DNA of 64,000 nucleotides from Leptonema sp964619535 (GTDB taxonomy: Bacteria > Spirochaetota > Leptospiria > Leptospirales > Leptonemataceae): NCBI GenBank assembly GCA_964619535.1, contig CAZUEX010000010.1, positions 1 through 64,000 on the forward strand, read 5' to 3'. The notes under the pieces were generated by a model. The model saw only the letters and a program-made list of their open reading frames with translations. It ran no database searches and was not told the DNA's origin. The position numbers and the translations under genes were made by a program. Positions 33,494-42,137 of this stretch are shown here, one piece after another. Within the stretch, counting starts at the first letter, position 1, and each line of letters starts with the position of its first letter.

Positions 33494-34506
33494 AAGGCAT
33501 GCATGAAATTGCCCGCCGTTTTGTTTGTGTCACGGACAGGGTGGCGCGCGAGGTCATACCGTATTCGGGCAAGAATGATCGTCACATGGCAGACCACCGC
33601 GCCGTCGAGGTGATGCGCGATGCGTTAAATTCTCTGCCGTATCGCACGGAAGTGTTGATCGGTGAAGGAGAAAAAGACGAAGCCCCGATGCTCTATGCCG
33701 GCGAAAAGCTCGGTATACCCGTTGAAACATCCGAAACCTTCAGCCTGGTGGTGGATCCCCTCGAATGCACGACAAACTTTGCGCGTGGACTGCCCGATTC
33801 TACCAGCGTTCTCATGGTAGCAAGAAAGGGCACCATTGTTCCGGTGCCGGGCACATATATGGAACAGATGCTGCTCCCTGGAGAGATCGAGGATCTATCG
33901 GCCATTTCTCTCGATATGAAGCCATCGGAGCTTCTGCCCATCGTTGCCGATGCTCTTGATTCAGACATGTCTGATATTACGGTCGTTGTGCAGGATCGTC
34001 CCCGTCACCGGGAGCTGATCGAGCAGATTCGCGAACTGGGGGCCGGCGTTGCCCTGATTGAGTCCGGAAGCATTTCTGCAGCCGCTGAAATCATCCGCAG
34101 AAAGGAAGGTCGTTATACGATGATGTGGGGAACCTTCGGCGCTCCGGAGGGGCTCATTATTTCGTTCATGGCCAAAACGTCGGGCTTTCATTTTCTGGGA
34201 AGGGTGCAGCCGCATAACGAGAAGACGGAAGCCGAGGCAGAGAGTTACGGTATTCTGGGTCGCACGCTGAATCAGAATGAATGGGTAGAGCAGGATGCCG
34301 TTCTGCTTATATCTGGAATCCATTCATCGGTGTGGCTGGACGGCGTGCGGCGCGTTAAGATTCGCAAGCCGAAAAACCGTATGCTGGATATGGACGTGCA
34401 GCGCTGGAGATACCTTGTTTCCACGGTGATCTGGACGATGAATTCCGTTGAAATCGTTGAACAGGAGAACGGAGATCTACGAAGCAGCCGTCCGTTCTTC
34501 ATATGA
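33490..34506 (+). CDS. glpX: GlpX-like class II fructose-1,6-bisphosphatase, with altered metal-site motif
   Basis: The 338-residue protein matches the GlpX family of gluconeogenic fructose-1,6-bisphosphatases. Visible motifs are GKNDRHMADHRAVEVMR (about 27-43), VLIGEGEKDEAPMLYAG (55-71), the phosphate/metal loop DPLECT (89-94) and FGAPEG in the second half. The typical loop is DPxEGT or DPxDGT; here Gly is replaced by Cys93, which sits next to the metal ligands. Either the enzyme tolerates this or its substrate differs. It overlaps both neighbours by 4 nt in an operon with membrane and cell-wall genes, an unusual setting for a gluconeogenic enzyme. Confidence 0.85.
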   Translation: MKGMHEIARRFVCVTDRVAREVIPYSGKNDRHMADHRAVEVMRDALNSLPYRTEVLIGEGEKDEAPMLYAGEKLGIPVETSETFSLVVDPLECTTNFARGLPDSTSVLMVARKGTIVPVPGTYMEQMLLPGEIEDLSAISLDMKPSELLPIVADALDSDMSDITVVVQDRPRHRELIEQIRELGAGVALIESGSISAAAEIIRRKEGRYTMMWGTFGAPEGLIISFMAKTSGFHFLGRVQPHNEKTEAEAESYGILGRTLNQNEWVEQDAVLLISGIHSSVWLDGVRRVKIRKPKNRMLDMDVQRWRYLVSTVIWTMNSVEIVEQENGDLRSSRPFFI

Positions 34507-35837
34507 TGATCGAAACGCTTGAAAAATTTGTGTCGCGCAAACTGCTTCGCGCTGGAGGACTGTTTTTTTCGCGTTCCTTTCATTCCCTGTCTTCGCTTAT
34601 TTTTTCTTTCCTTGTCGGTCGAATGTTAACCGTCGAGGAACATGGCCTGTACGGACAGTATTTTGCGCGCATTATCGTCTTTCAGGCCATTCTTGAGGCG
34701 GGCCTGCAGTATTCGGTTATACGTTATCTTGCCCCTGCTGCGGCGGCAAACGATCGTAGCGAGGTGGCCGAGATTATACGGGCTTCCCTGAAATTGAAGC
34801 TGTATGCATGGTTCGTCGTATGTGCCATCCTGGCTTACTGGATATTTGAAGGTTTTCATTCTTATCGCACCGGATTGTTCCCCGATGTAAGAGCGCCCGA
34901 GCATGTGGTGCAGGCCTGGTATGTGATTCTGGCAGCCGTAGGGATGTCTTTCTTTTCGTTCTTTGATTCGCTGCTTGTTTCGTTTCGCCGGTATCGAGCG
35001 TTATCCATGTGGATACCGGTAACGGGAATACTGCGAATTGTGCTTCTGTTCGTCGTCTATTTCCTGAATGATGGGACGCTTCGTATTGATGATGTGCTCT
35101 ATGTTTTTATGGCAGGAGCATTTCTTGCCTGGCCCTTTTATTTCCGCGGATTTGATCCTTCTTTGCTTTTTGCGCCGGTTCGAAAAGAAAAGGTGAAGGA
35201 ATGGATCGGGCGCCTGATTCATTTTAATCGCTGGATTGTTCTTGCTTCGTTTTTTTCTATCCTCTCGGATTGGATGGAGGTTTTACTGCTGCAAGAGCAG
35301 ACGGATGCCGCTCTGTATAATGCAGCCCGTATGCCGATGCAGGGCTTTTTGATCCTGCTTGCCACAATGCAGTCCATCATCCTGCCAAGGTTTACAACCT
35401 TCCAGGTGAAAGAGGAGTATTTTGCTTTCTTCAAGAAGCTTTATGCCGTTATTCTTCCATCGCTGGTCTTGCTGCTTCCCGGTTTCTGGTTATTCTCCTG
35501 GTTTATTCCGCTGTGGTTTGGTGATGAGTATGCAGGCTCTGTGACACTCTTTTATATCGTGTATCCGGGCTTTATGCTGCGCCTGGTGTTTGCTCCCCTG
35601 GGAGCGGCGCTGTTTGCACTCGATCAGCCGAGGATCATCGGAATCGAGGCAGGCCTGCGCATGGTTGCAGGCATCGTTATCAATTCTATTCTTATACCAT
35701 TGTACGGAGCACAGGGAGCGGCCGTTTCGTCCGTTCTGTCGCAGATACCGGGATGGATCTTTCTTCTTTACTGCTACCGCCACTATTACAGACGTGGTAG
35801 TTTCCCGTCGGCGTTTGCCGGAAAAGACAGCACATGA
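34503..35837 (+). CDS. Oligosaccharide flippase family membrane protein (Wzx/MATE-like)
   Basis: The 444-residue protein has about twelve transmembrane segments in the polysaccharide flippase arrangement, starting RAGGLFFSRSFHSLSSLIFS and FLVGRMLTVEEHGLYGQYFA, which is typical of Wzx/RfbX proteins. A second half beginning near residue 235 repeats the fold (HFNRWIVLASFFSILSDWME). It probably moves a lipid-linked glycan across the inner membrane. It lies between the GlpX-like enzyme and a bifunctional penicillin-binding protein and overlaps both by 4 nt, so a cell-wall or surface glycan substrate is likely. A role in lipid II flipping is possible but not shown. Confidence 0.85.
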   Translation: MMIETLEKFVSRKLLRAGGLFFSRSFHSLSSLIFSFLVGRMLTVEEHGLYGQYFARIIVFQAILEAGLQYSVIRYLAPAAAANDRSEVAEIIRASLKLKLYAWFVVCAILAYWIFEGFHSYRTGLFPDVRAPEHVVQAWYVILAAVGMSFFSFFDSLLVSFRRYRALSMWIPVTGILRIVLLFVVYFLNDGTLRIDDVLYVFMAGAFLAWPFYFRGFDPSLLFAPVRKEKVKEWIGRLIHFNRWIVLASFFSILSDWMEVLLLQEQTDAALYNAARMPMQGFLILLATMQSIILPRFTTFQVKEEYFAFFKKLYAVILPSLVLLLPGFWLFSWFIPLWFGDEYAGSVTLFYIVYPGFMLRLVFAPLGAALFALDQPRIIGIEAGLRMVAGIVINSILIPLYGAQGAAVSSVLSQIPGWIFLLYCYRHYYRRGSFPSAFAGKDST

Positions 35838-38278
35838 AGGCCTATCGAGAGAGTGTTTTTAATCCACCGGAAGGCGTGGGGTTGCTTTCCCGCCTGTTTT
35901 TTCCCATCCTGTATCGTCACATCGAACGTCTGCTGGGCTCATCGGGCCATGAGATCTTCCGGGCCCTCGCATTTGTAGCAGTCCTCTTTTGTTTGATGAT
36001 CGGTCTGATCACCTTTACCCTGGCAGATCCTTTTCTTGTCTGGCTGGATGAGGGCTATGAAGAGCCAAGCATCGTTTACGGTATAGACGCAGAGGGTAAT
36101 CCGGTAGAGTTCGCCGAGTTCTACCGCTTCAACCGGCGGTTGATTCAGCTCGACCGAGAAGACCTGAAGACGCTTCCCGTAGCGGCTACTTTTATTGCCT
36201 CGGAAGATACACGCTTTATGGCTCATCCTGGCGTGGACTTTGCCGGTATTATTCGCGCAGCGTTTGTTAACCTTGCTGCAGGCGGAATCAAAGAAGGGGC
36301 ATCGACCATTACACAGCAGGCGGCGCGGTTACGTTTTCTCGACAGGGAGCGGTCGTTTGCCCGTAAGGCCAGAGAGGCCTCTCTGGCCCTGTTGATGGAG
36401 CTGAAATATCCGAAGCATAAGATTCTTGAGATCTACTTTAACGAGGTGCCGCTCGGGCACGGAACGCTTGGCGTTGAAGCGGCAGCGCGCTTCTTCTTCG
36501 ATAAGTCGGTGCGCGATCTCAGCTGGGGAGAAGCCACCGTCCTCTCTTCACTGACCACGCGTCCACGCGATTACAGTCCGTTGAAGTATCCGCGCCGGTC
36601 CATGGAGAAGGTGCGGGTTACCTTCCGGCGTCTTGTAGAAACGGGCACGATTACTCCTGAGCAGGCCGAACAGGAGTATAACAACATCATCAATAACTAC
36701 TTTCTGGTTCTAAACCGATATCCGGATGAAGGATCCTTTTCAAGACGCCGGAATGATTTTCCGTATGCAACGGAGTATCTTCGCGTGCATGCTCTGCCCC
36801 GCCGTTTCAGGCGAAACCTGCATCGTGCCGGATACCGCATTTATACGACACTTCGAGTCGACAAGCAGGCCGTGGCCGAAAAGACGATGTATGACTGGCT
36901 GAAGCATCTGAATCGTTCGCGGGTAACGCCGAGGTCTCCTTTTACACGGTTTGAGGTCTTCGACGAGCGTCTGGGCGAAGCCGTGCCCATTCTATCGCAG
37001 TTTTTTGGTATTGCACCGTTCAAGGTGAAGATGACGCGGGCGCAGCGTGATCTGCAGATGAAGTATCTGAAAGAGGCCAGCGAGGAGCTGATTCTTCTTG
37101 GGTATCTTTCCGGTGAGTCGAACGTTGTCAGAGCCTTCGAACATGATCTGACCCGGCAGACGAATAACCCTGAAGAAAAGATTGAGTACATAGAAGGATC
37201 GCTTGTCAGTTTGCATCCGGAAACAGGGGCCATCGAAGCGCTTGTGGGTGGATCTGGATTTACCCCTGGCAACCAGATTTTGCGGTTCCTTTCGAAACGC
37301 CAGCCTGGAAGCTCCTTCAAGCCTGTTATGTATGCTGCTGGGCTGGAGTATACCAGACAGCATCCCCGCGCTTCGCGTACTCTTACAGCGGCCACCGTCC
37401 TCGAAGATGCTCCGGTGGAATTCCTGTCCGAGGACCTGTCGGAATACCGGCCTGAGAACTACAGCAGTGGCTACCTCGGTCCGATTCGCATGCGTAAGGC
37501 GCTGGTCCTTTCCCGTAACGTATGGGCCATCAATGCCTACATGCATCTTGGGCCGTCCACGCTTAATCCCTATATGGAGCGAATGCTTGGTGTGCCAGAA
37601 GGTTCGCTTCCACGTGAGGCCTCCATTGCCCTTGGCTCACAGGATATCTCTCCTTTGCAGATGGCCTCTGTGTACACGATGTTTCCGACCGGTGGCTACA
37701 AGGCAGAGCCGTATTTTATTGAGCGCATCGAATCGAGAACAGGTGAGGTTCTTTACCAGCATGAAGGGCCGAAACGCAGACAGCTGATTTCTGCCGAAAC
37801 AGCCTTCATCATGACATCCATCCTGCAGGATGTCGTACAGAAGGGGACGGGAACCGCTGCACGCATCCCCGGCCTGCCGGTGGCCGGCAAGACGGGAACA
37901 ACGAACCGTTACTCCGGAGCCTGGTTTGCAGGCTTTCTGCCTGACAACGTTACGGTGATACAGTTTGCCTACGATTTCAATAAGAGCATGGGATCCGGAG
38001 CAAGTGGCGGTGCCATCTCCGCTCCTCCGTGGCGGCAGTACATGGAGCGCACATACAATCGCAAAGGGCCACGATCCTACCGACAGCCTTCAGGTGTGAT
38101 TCGTCTGAAGGTCTGTGAGGCTTCGGGCCAGAAACCCGCGCCCGGATGTCCGGAAACCATCGAAGAGTATTTTATCAGAGGAACAGAGCCGCGGGAGGTG
38201 TGCGAGATTCACAGCGGTGCCCGCGAAGAGGCCACTCCGGAGCTGATTCCTCCCGTCATCGATGACTCTGTTTTCTGA
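35834..38278 (+). CDS. Penicillin-binding protein 1A-type bifunctional peptidoglycan synthase
   Basis: This 814-residue class A PBP polymerises and cross-links peptidoglycan. After a single membrane anchor at about residues 40-65, the GT51 glycosyltransferase domain has the catalytic Glu at about 124 (ASEDTRFMAHPGVDF), GASTITQQAARLRFL and EIYFNEVPLGHGTLGVEAAA. The transpeptidase domain has SSFK with catalytic Ser at about 493, SRNVW as the SxN motif and KTGTT at about 686. The C-terminus adds a Cys-containing tail (CEASGQKPAPGCPE). The start overlaps the flippase stop as ATGA. It ends the four-gene plus-strand operon. Confidence 0.95.
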   Translation: MKAYRESVFNPPEGVGLLSRLFFPILYRHIERLLGSSGHEIFRALAFVAVLFCLMIGLITFTLADPFLVWLDEGYEEPSIVYGIDAEGNPVEFAEFYRFNRRLIQLDREDLKTLPVAATFIASEDTRFMAHPGVDFAGIIRAAFVNLAAGGIKEGASTITQQAARLRFLDRERSFARKAREASLALLMELKYPKHKILEIYFNEVPLGHGTLGVEAAARFFFDKSVRDLSWGEATVLSSLTTRPRDYSPLKYPRRSMEKVRVTFRRLVETGTITPEQAEQEYNNIINNYFLVLNRYPDEGSFSRRRNDFPYATEYLRVHALPRRFRRNLHRAGYRIYTTLRVDKQAVAEKTMYDWLKHLNRSRVTPRSPFTRFEVFDERLGEAVPILSQFFGIAPFKVKMTRAQRDLQMKYLKEASEELILLGYLSGESNVVRAFEHDLTRQTNNPEEKIEYIEGSLVSLHPETGAIEALVGGSGFTPGNQILRFLSKRQPGSSFKPVMYAAGLEYTRQHPRASRTLTAATVLEDAPVEFLSEDLSEYRPENYSSGYLGPIRMRKALVLSRNVWAINAYMHLGPSTLNPYMERMLGVPEGSLPREASIALGSQDISPLQMASVYTMFPTGGYKAEPYFIERIESRTGEVLYQHEGPKRRQLISAETAFIMTSILQDVVQKGTGTAARIPGLPVAGKTGTTNRYSGAWFAGFLPDNVTVIQFAYDFNKSMGSGASGGAISAPPWRQYMERTYNRKGPRSYRQPSGVIRLKVCEASGQKPAPGCPETIEEYFIRGTEPREVCEIHSGAREEATPELIPPVIDDSVF

Positions 38279-38280
38279 GG

Positions 38281-38676
38281 TCACGCCTGGTCGGAATGAT
38301 GAGGCCCGCTGCGACGCTTTTGCAGGCCTTCGGGCGTATAGATGAGCGGGGCCTTTTCGTCTCCCTGTAGATCGAGAACGGCGCCGAGCAGCTCTTTCAG
38401 TGCTGCCTCTGTAAAGAAGGCCCCCTGACATTCCGGACAGATGAAGGCCTCGCTGCTGCGCAGACGCTCTCGATTCATACGCACATGGCATACCGGGCAG
38501 TACAGCGCCTCCGATATGGTATGCGATGAAGAGGTTCCCTCGGTTTCGCCATGGAAATCGACGTCGGTGCTGCTGCGCACCTGGTGCGGGGCGTCGGCAG
38601 CATGAGGTACGTCAGGCGTACCGGGCCTGCGCGGCACATCTTCGGCCTTCAAGATCCTGACAAGGTAATCCCACAC
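38281..38676 (-). CDS. Zinc-ribbon protein of unknown function
   Basis: The preserved feature is a TFIIB-like zinc ribbon with CPVCHVRM and CPECQGAFF about 25 residues apart (ALYCPVCHVRMNRERLRSSE, FICPECQGAFFTEAALKELL), a pattern seen in small bacterial zf-TFIIB proteins. About 60 low-complexity residues rich in Pro, His, Ala and Ser precede it. The start is uncertain: GTG at 38676 leaves a sensible promoter gap to the divergent Nudix gene, while ATG at 38790 would overlap that gene's start. At most about 131 residues from GTG 38676. Confidence 0.5.
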   Translation of the reverse strand: MWDYLVRILKAEDVPRRPGTPDVPHAADAPHQVRSSTDVDFHGETEGTSSSHTISEALYCPVCHVRMNRERLRSSEAFICPECQGAFFTEAALKELLGAVLDLQGDEKAPLIYTPEGLQKRRSGPHHSDQA

Positions 38677-38788
38677 ATTGCTACCTGAAACAGAGGGTTC
38701 CCTATCAGGAAGAAAGGGGCAATTCAGTAAAGTAAAGCCTTTTTCTACTTGCCTCAGGCTGTATCGCGGCTTGAATAGAGGAAGCGTC

Positions 38789-39367
38789 ATGAAGTACTGT
38801 ACAATCTGCGGCGGTCCGCTTGAGATCAAGGTGCCCGAAGGAGACAACATGGAGCGCCATGTCTGTCCGTCCTGCGGCGAGATCCATTACCAGAATCCGC
38901 GCATGATCGTTGGCTGCCTCCCCATCTGGAACGAGAAGATCCTTCTTTGTAAACGGGCCATCGAGCCATGCTATGGCAAATGGACGATTCCCGCCGGCTT
39001 TATGGAGCTGGGGGAACGCGTGGAAGAGGGGGCCTTGCGTGAAACGCGAGAAGAGGCCAATGCACGCGTCGAAATCATTCGCCTGCAGACGGTGTACAGT
39101 ATTCCGCACATCAACCAGGTGTATCTTCTGTTTCTGGCCCGCCTGCTTGACCTCGATTTCTCTCCTGGCTCAGAAACCCTTGAAACACGCCTCTTTCTGC
39201 ACGATGAAATCCCGTGGGATGAGATTGCCTTTTCTGCTGTGCAGTTTTCGTTACATAACTACCTCGATGATTTCAGCAATCCAGAGAAGGCAACAACGCA
39301 TGTGGGCTTCTTCGACTCCTGTCCACCGGGTGTTCGTGATCCCGGGCGTTCCGACTCCCGCCGCTGA
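38789..39367 (+). CDS. Nudix hydrolase with N-terminal zinc ribbon
   Basis: This 192-residue protein joins a zinc ribbon (CTICGGP and CPSCGEIHY, residues 4-35) to a Nudix fold, as in NudC-like and ADP-ribose pyrophosphatase-like proteins. The Nudix box is GFMELGERVEEGALRE followed by TREEANA; the usual final glycine is an asparagine (EEAN), as in other members of this branch. NPRMIVGCLPIW precedes the fold. Substrates are probably nucleoside diphosphate derivatives. ATG at 38789 follows GAGGAAG. The C-terminal tail (CPPGVRDPGRSDSRR) looks disordered. Confidence 0.9.
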   Translation: MKYCTICGGPLEIKVPEGDNMERHVCPSCGEIHYQNPRMIVGCLPIWNEKILLCKRAIEPCYGKWTIPAGFMELGERVEEGALRETREEANARVEIIRLQTVYSIPHINQVYLLFLARLLDLDFSPGSETLETRLFLHDEIPWDEIAFSAVQFSLHNYLDDFSNPEKATTHVGFFDSCPPGVRDPGRSDSRR

Positions 39368-39429
39368 GCTTTTTCACCGCCTTTGCCGAAATGGGTCGAT
39401 TTTACCGGGGATCTGGCTATATTCCCTGT

Positions 39430-40236
39430 ATGCCTGATGCCCTCTACCAGATCGTACTCTATTCCGCTGTTGCCGTCTTCCTGTTTATGACGGCCCTCTG
39501 GGTCCTGCATTTTCCGTTAAAGAATGCAGCCATCGTTGATGTGGGATGGACGGCCAGCTTCCCCCTTGTTGCCCTGTGCAGCTACGTTCTGGGCAATGGT
39601 GACCTGCGTTCTGCGCTGATTACAGGCATGATCCTTCTCTGGGCCGTACGCCTTGGCAGCTACCTGTTTTTTACACGCATCTTTCGCTCTCCGGAGGAAG
39701 GCCGGTATAAGGCCCTTCGCGAAAAGTGGAAGCCAAATCTCGGTCTGAAGTTCTTCGCCTTCTATCAGTTCCAGGCCGTTACGGTGATTCTGCTTTCTAT
39801 ACCGTTTTTTCTAACGGCCCTGCATCCCCATCCGGTGAAGCAATGGCAGGGGATTCATCTCCTGGAGTGGATCGGCCTCGTTGTCTTTTTTATGGGCTGG
39901 GTCGGAGAATCCCTGGCCGACTGGCAGCTGCATCGCTTCAAGAAGGATCCGTCCAATCAGGGCAGGGTATGCAATACCGGGTTGTGGTCTCTGTCACGGC
40001 ATCCGAACTACTTTTTTGAGATCGTCGTGTGGACAGGCATGGGCCTCTTTGCCGTTACGGCTCCCTATGGATTTCTGGCCTTCCTGCCTGTTCTGATTCT
40101 GTTCTATTTTATCTTTCGCATTACAGGCATTCCGGCCACCGAAGAGCAGGCCCTTCGTTCAAAGGGACAGGCCTACGCCGACTACCAGCGCACAACATCG
40201 ATGTTTGTGCCCTGGTTCAAGAAGAGCACGGGGTAA
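39430..40236 (+). CDS. DUF1295/steroid 5-alpha reductase-like membrane protein
   Basis: The 268-residue polytopic protein has about six to seven membrane segments. The C-terminal region shows the DUF1295 pattern: WVGESLADWQLHRFKKDPSN, GLWSLSRHPNYFFEIVVWTG and a final ADYQRTTSMFVPWF. Such proteins resemble steroid 5-alpha-reductase and isoprenylcysteine methyltransferase folds and probably act on lipids or isoprenoids; the reaction is unknown. ATG at 39430 is preferred because it opens a membrane segment directly, but ATG at 39391 is also open; neither has a good ribosome site. Confidence 0.85.
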   Translation: MPDALYQIVLYSAVAVFLFMTALWVLHFPLKNAAIVDVGWTASFPLVALCSYVLGNGDLRSALITGMILLWAVRLGSYLFFTRIFRSPEEGRYKALREKWKPNLGLKFFAFYQFQAVTVILLSIPFFLTALHPHPVKQWQGIHLLEWIGLVVFFMGWVGESLADWQLHRFKKDPSNQGRVCNTGLWSLSRHPNYFFEIVVWTGMGLFAVTAPYGFLAFLPVLILFYFIFRITGIPATEEQALRSKGQAYADYQRTTSMFVPWFKKSTG

Positions 40237-40319
40237 GGGCGGCCCATCGCGCAGGTTCGTGATTCCCGGACGGGCCAGGAAGGGATTGGCAGCAGAATCT
40301 GAACCAGGAAAAAGACAGC

Positions 40320-41273
40320 ATGGCCTGCACGGTTGTCTATCGGTCAGATTCGACCCTCGCTGTTGAGGAAGGACTCTCTGTTTTACAGGGCATGGAGCCT
40401 GAGAGGGTGCTCTGGATTGATATCGTCAACCCTGACGATGAGGATCGTGCCTTCCTGACCGATTACTGCGGCGTGGTCTTCCAGCCGCAGAATCAAAGCG
40501 AAGAGATTGAGTTCAGCTCTCGCTTTGTGGATATGGAAGAGCAGGTCATCATCAATTCGCATTTCCTTCATCCCTCCGAAGAGGAATACCATGCCTTTGG
40601 CGTAAATTTCATTATACGCAATAACATCCTGATAACGACTCGCTTTACCGAGCTTCGCTCCTTTGCAGAGATGCTGCATCGGATTCGATTGAACCCTCGA
40701 CCATATCATACAGGGTTTCACATTGCCCTGGCCCTGTTTGAGCTTCGCGTGGATTTCGATGCGGATCTGCTTGAAAGCATCGTTCGTCGCACATCGACGG
40801 TTGCCCATTCGATAACAGCGGAGCGAAAGCTGCAGGATAAGTCCTTGCTGAGCATTGTAAGATTACAGGAAATGACGATGCGCATTACGGAAAGTGTAAT
40901 CGACAAAGAGCGCGTTGTCCTTTCCATGCTGCGATCGGAGTGGTTCCCTCCGGATTGTAACGTCCGCCTTCAGATATTGATGAAGGATATTGAATCCCTG
41001 AGGCAGCATGCAGAATTCAACTTTAACCGGCTGGAGTATTTGCAGGACTCTCTTCTTGGTCTGATCAACCTGGACCAGAATCGCATCATCAAGATATTCT
41101 CGGTACTGGCAACAATCTTCATGCCACCAACGTTGATCGCAAGTGTTTACGGAATGAACTTTCAGTATATACCCGAGCTGCAATGGGAGTTTGGTTATCC
41201 GCTTGCTCTGTTCCTGATGATCGGGTCCTCGATTGCCACCTATCTGCTTTTTCGTATCCGTGGCTGGCTGTGA
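40320..41273 (+). CDS. corA: CorA-family divalent cation transporter
   Basis: The 317-residue protein has the CorA plan: a cytoplasmic alpha/beta domain (WIDIVNPDDEDRAFLTDYCG), long helices (LLESIVRRTSTVAHSITAER, MRITESVIDKERVVLSMLRS), then two C-terminal membrane segments. The signature YGMNF is at about 277-281 between SVLATIFMPPTLIASV and the last membrane segment. It would carry Mg2+, or a related cation such as Co2+ or Zn2+, into the cytoplasm as a pentamer. ATG at 40320 follows AGGA at slightly long spacing. It stands between a DUF1295 gene and hsp20 with no obvious M-box riboswitch upstream. Confidence 0.92.
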   Translation: MACTVVYRSDSTLAVEEGLSVLQGMEPERVLWIDIVNPDDEDRAFLTDYCGVVFQPQNQSEEIEFSSRFVDMEEQVIINSHFLHPSEEEYHAFGVNFIIRNNILITTRFTELRSFAEMLHRIRLNPRPYHTGFHIALALFELRVDFDADLLESIVRRTSTVAHSITAERKLQDKSLLSIVRLQEMTMRITESVIDKERVVLSMLRSEWFPPDCNVRLQILMKDIESLRQHAEFNFNRLEYLQDSLLGLINLDQNRIIKIFSVLATIFMPPTLIASVYGMNFQYIPELQWEFGYPLALFLMIGSSIATYLLFRIRGWL

Positions 41274-41353
41274 TTGATTCTCAGCCTGACTTATCGGACG
41301 ATCGTTTTGCCAAAGGCAGCCGCAAAAAAATTGTCACGTCGGCGGAAAATAAA

Positions 41354-41382
41354 TTGATCGGGCCGTGCCTTTGCGCTACAAT
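41354..41382 (+). promoter_or_regulatory. Sigma-70-type promoter of the hsp20 gene
   Basis: TTGATC (41354-41359) and TACAAT (41377-41382) are separated by exactly 17 bp, giving a good housekeeping-type promoter. The start codon at 41414 is 31 bp after the -10, which leaves room for the GGAGG site. No CIRCE or other dyad was seen here. Confidence 0.7.
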
Positions 41383-41413
41383 TAAGGCAGTCCACTGGTA
41401 TGGAGGATCGACG

Positions 41414-41911
41414 ATGAAAAACCTAATCCCCGGATGGGCGAAAGACCGCACCGATATGATGCGGCACGACATGGAACAGTATTTCAACAACATGCAACGC
41501 GAGATGGACCGCTTCTTCTCTCCTTTTATGGGACGGATGTACAGCGGTCTTGGCGAAGCAGAAAGCTTCATGCGCAAATTCGTTCCTTCTGTGGATATAT
41601 CTGAAAACGACGAACAGATTACGGTGAAGGCTGAGCTTCCCGGTCTTGAGGCCAATGACGTGGAGGTCTCTGTTGCCGATGATCGTCTTACCATAGAAGG
41701 AGAAAAAAAGTTCGAGAAGAAGAGCGAAAAAGAAGACGTTCATCTTATGGAAAGTGCCTATGGCACCTTCAAGCGTGTCATTGCCCTGCCTGAATCCGTC
41801 GATTTTGCAAAGGTCGAGGCTACTTTCAAGAATGGGGTTCTTACCGTTGTGCTTCCGAAAAAGCAGGATGCGGGAAAACCTGCAAGAAAGCTTGAGGTAA
41901 AACAGGGCTGA
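41414..41911 (+). CDS. Small heat shock protein Hsp20/alpha-crystallin family
   Basis: This 165-residue chaperone holds unfolded proteins in an ATP-independent way. The N-terminal helical part is Met/Phe-rich (MEQYFNNMQREMDRFFSPFM). The alpha-crystallin domain runs from about 58 to 148 with VDISENDEQITVKAELPGLE, DVEVSVADDRLTIEGEKK and the conserved A-x-F-x-N-G-V-L (ATFKNGVLTVVLPK). A charged C-terminal tail follows. ATG at 41414 has a strong GGAGG at 41403-41407; an apparently longer frame from 41183 overlaps corA and is not used. Confidence 0.95.
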   Translation: MKNLIPGWAKDRTDMMRHDMEQYFNNMQREMDRFFSPFMGRMYSGLGEAESFMRKFVPSVDISENDEQITVKAELPGLEANDVEVSVADDRLTIEGEKKFEKKSEKEDVHLMESAYGTFKRVIALPESVDFAKVEATFKNGVLTVVLPKKQDAGKPARKLEVKQG

Positions 41912-41918
41912 ACACCGC

Positions 41919-41991
41919 TCCCTGGCAGCAAAGAGCCTGCCAGGGACCATCTGCCTTTCGATTTGAGGCCTTAAACGGACAGGGGCCTGTC
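41919..41991 (+). terminator. Hairpins after hsp20
   Basis: TCCCTGGCAG (41919-41928) pairs with CTGCCAGGGA (41937-41946), a perfect 10-bp stem that starts 7 bp past the stop; no clean U-tract follows. A second perfect dyad, GACAGG/CCTGTC (41978-41991), lies further on. The rest of the 226 bp gap up to 42138 has no recognised feature. Confidence 0.55.
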
Positions 41992-42137
41992 TGATCTTGT
42001 GCACGATTCTATCCTGTCATCGCCTGTAGATTCTCTACTGACCCGCACATCGTTGTACACGGTGCAGAGTATAACCCTGGACATGCCTGACGCTTTATCA
42101 AAGTCTCTATTCAGAAAAAGGCTTTACAGTCAGACAG

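Noticed and set aside
41183..41413. 77-residue upstream extension of Hsp20
   Set aside because: It overlaps corA, and a strong promoter and GGAGG site place the start at 41414.
41274..41413. CIRCE heat-shock operator upstream of hsp20
   Set aside because: No TTAGCACTC/GAGTGCTAA dyad is present.
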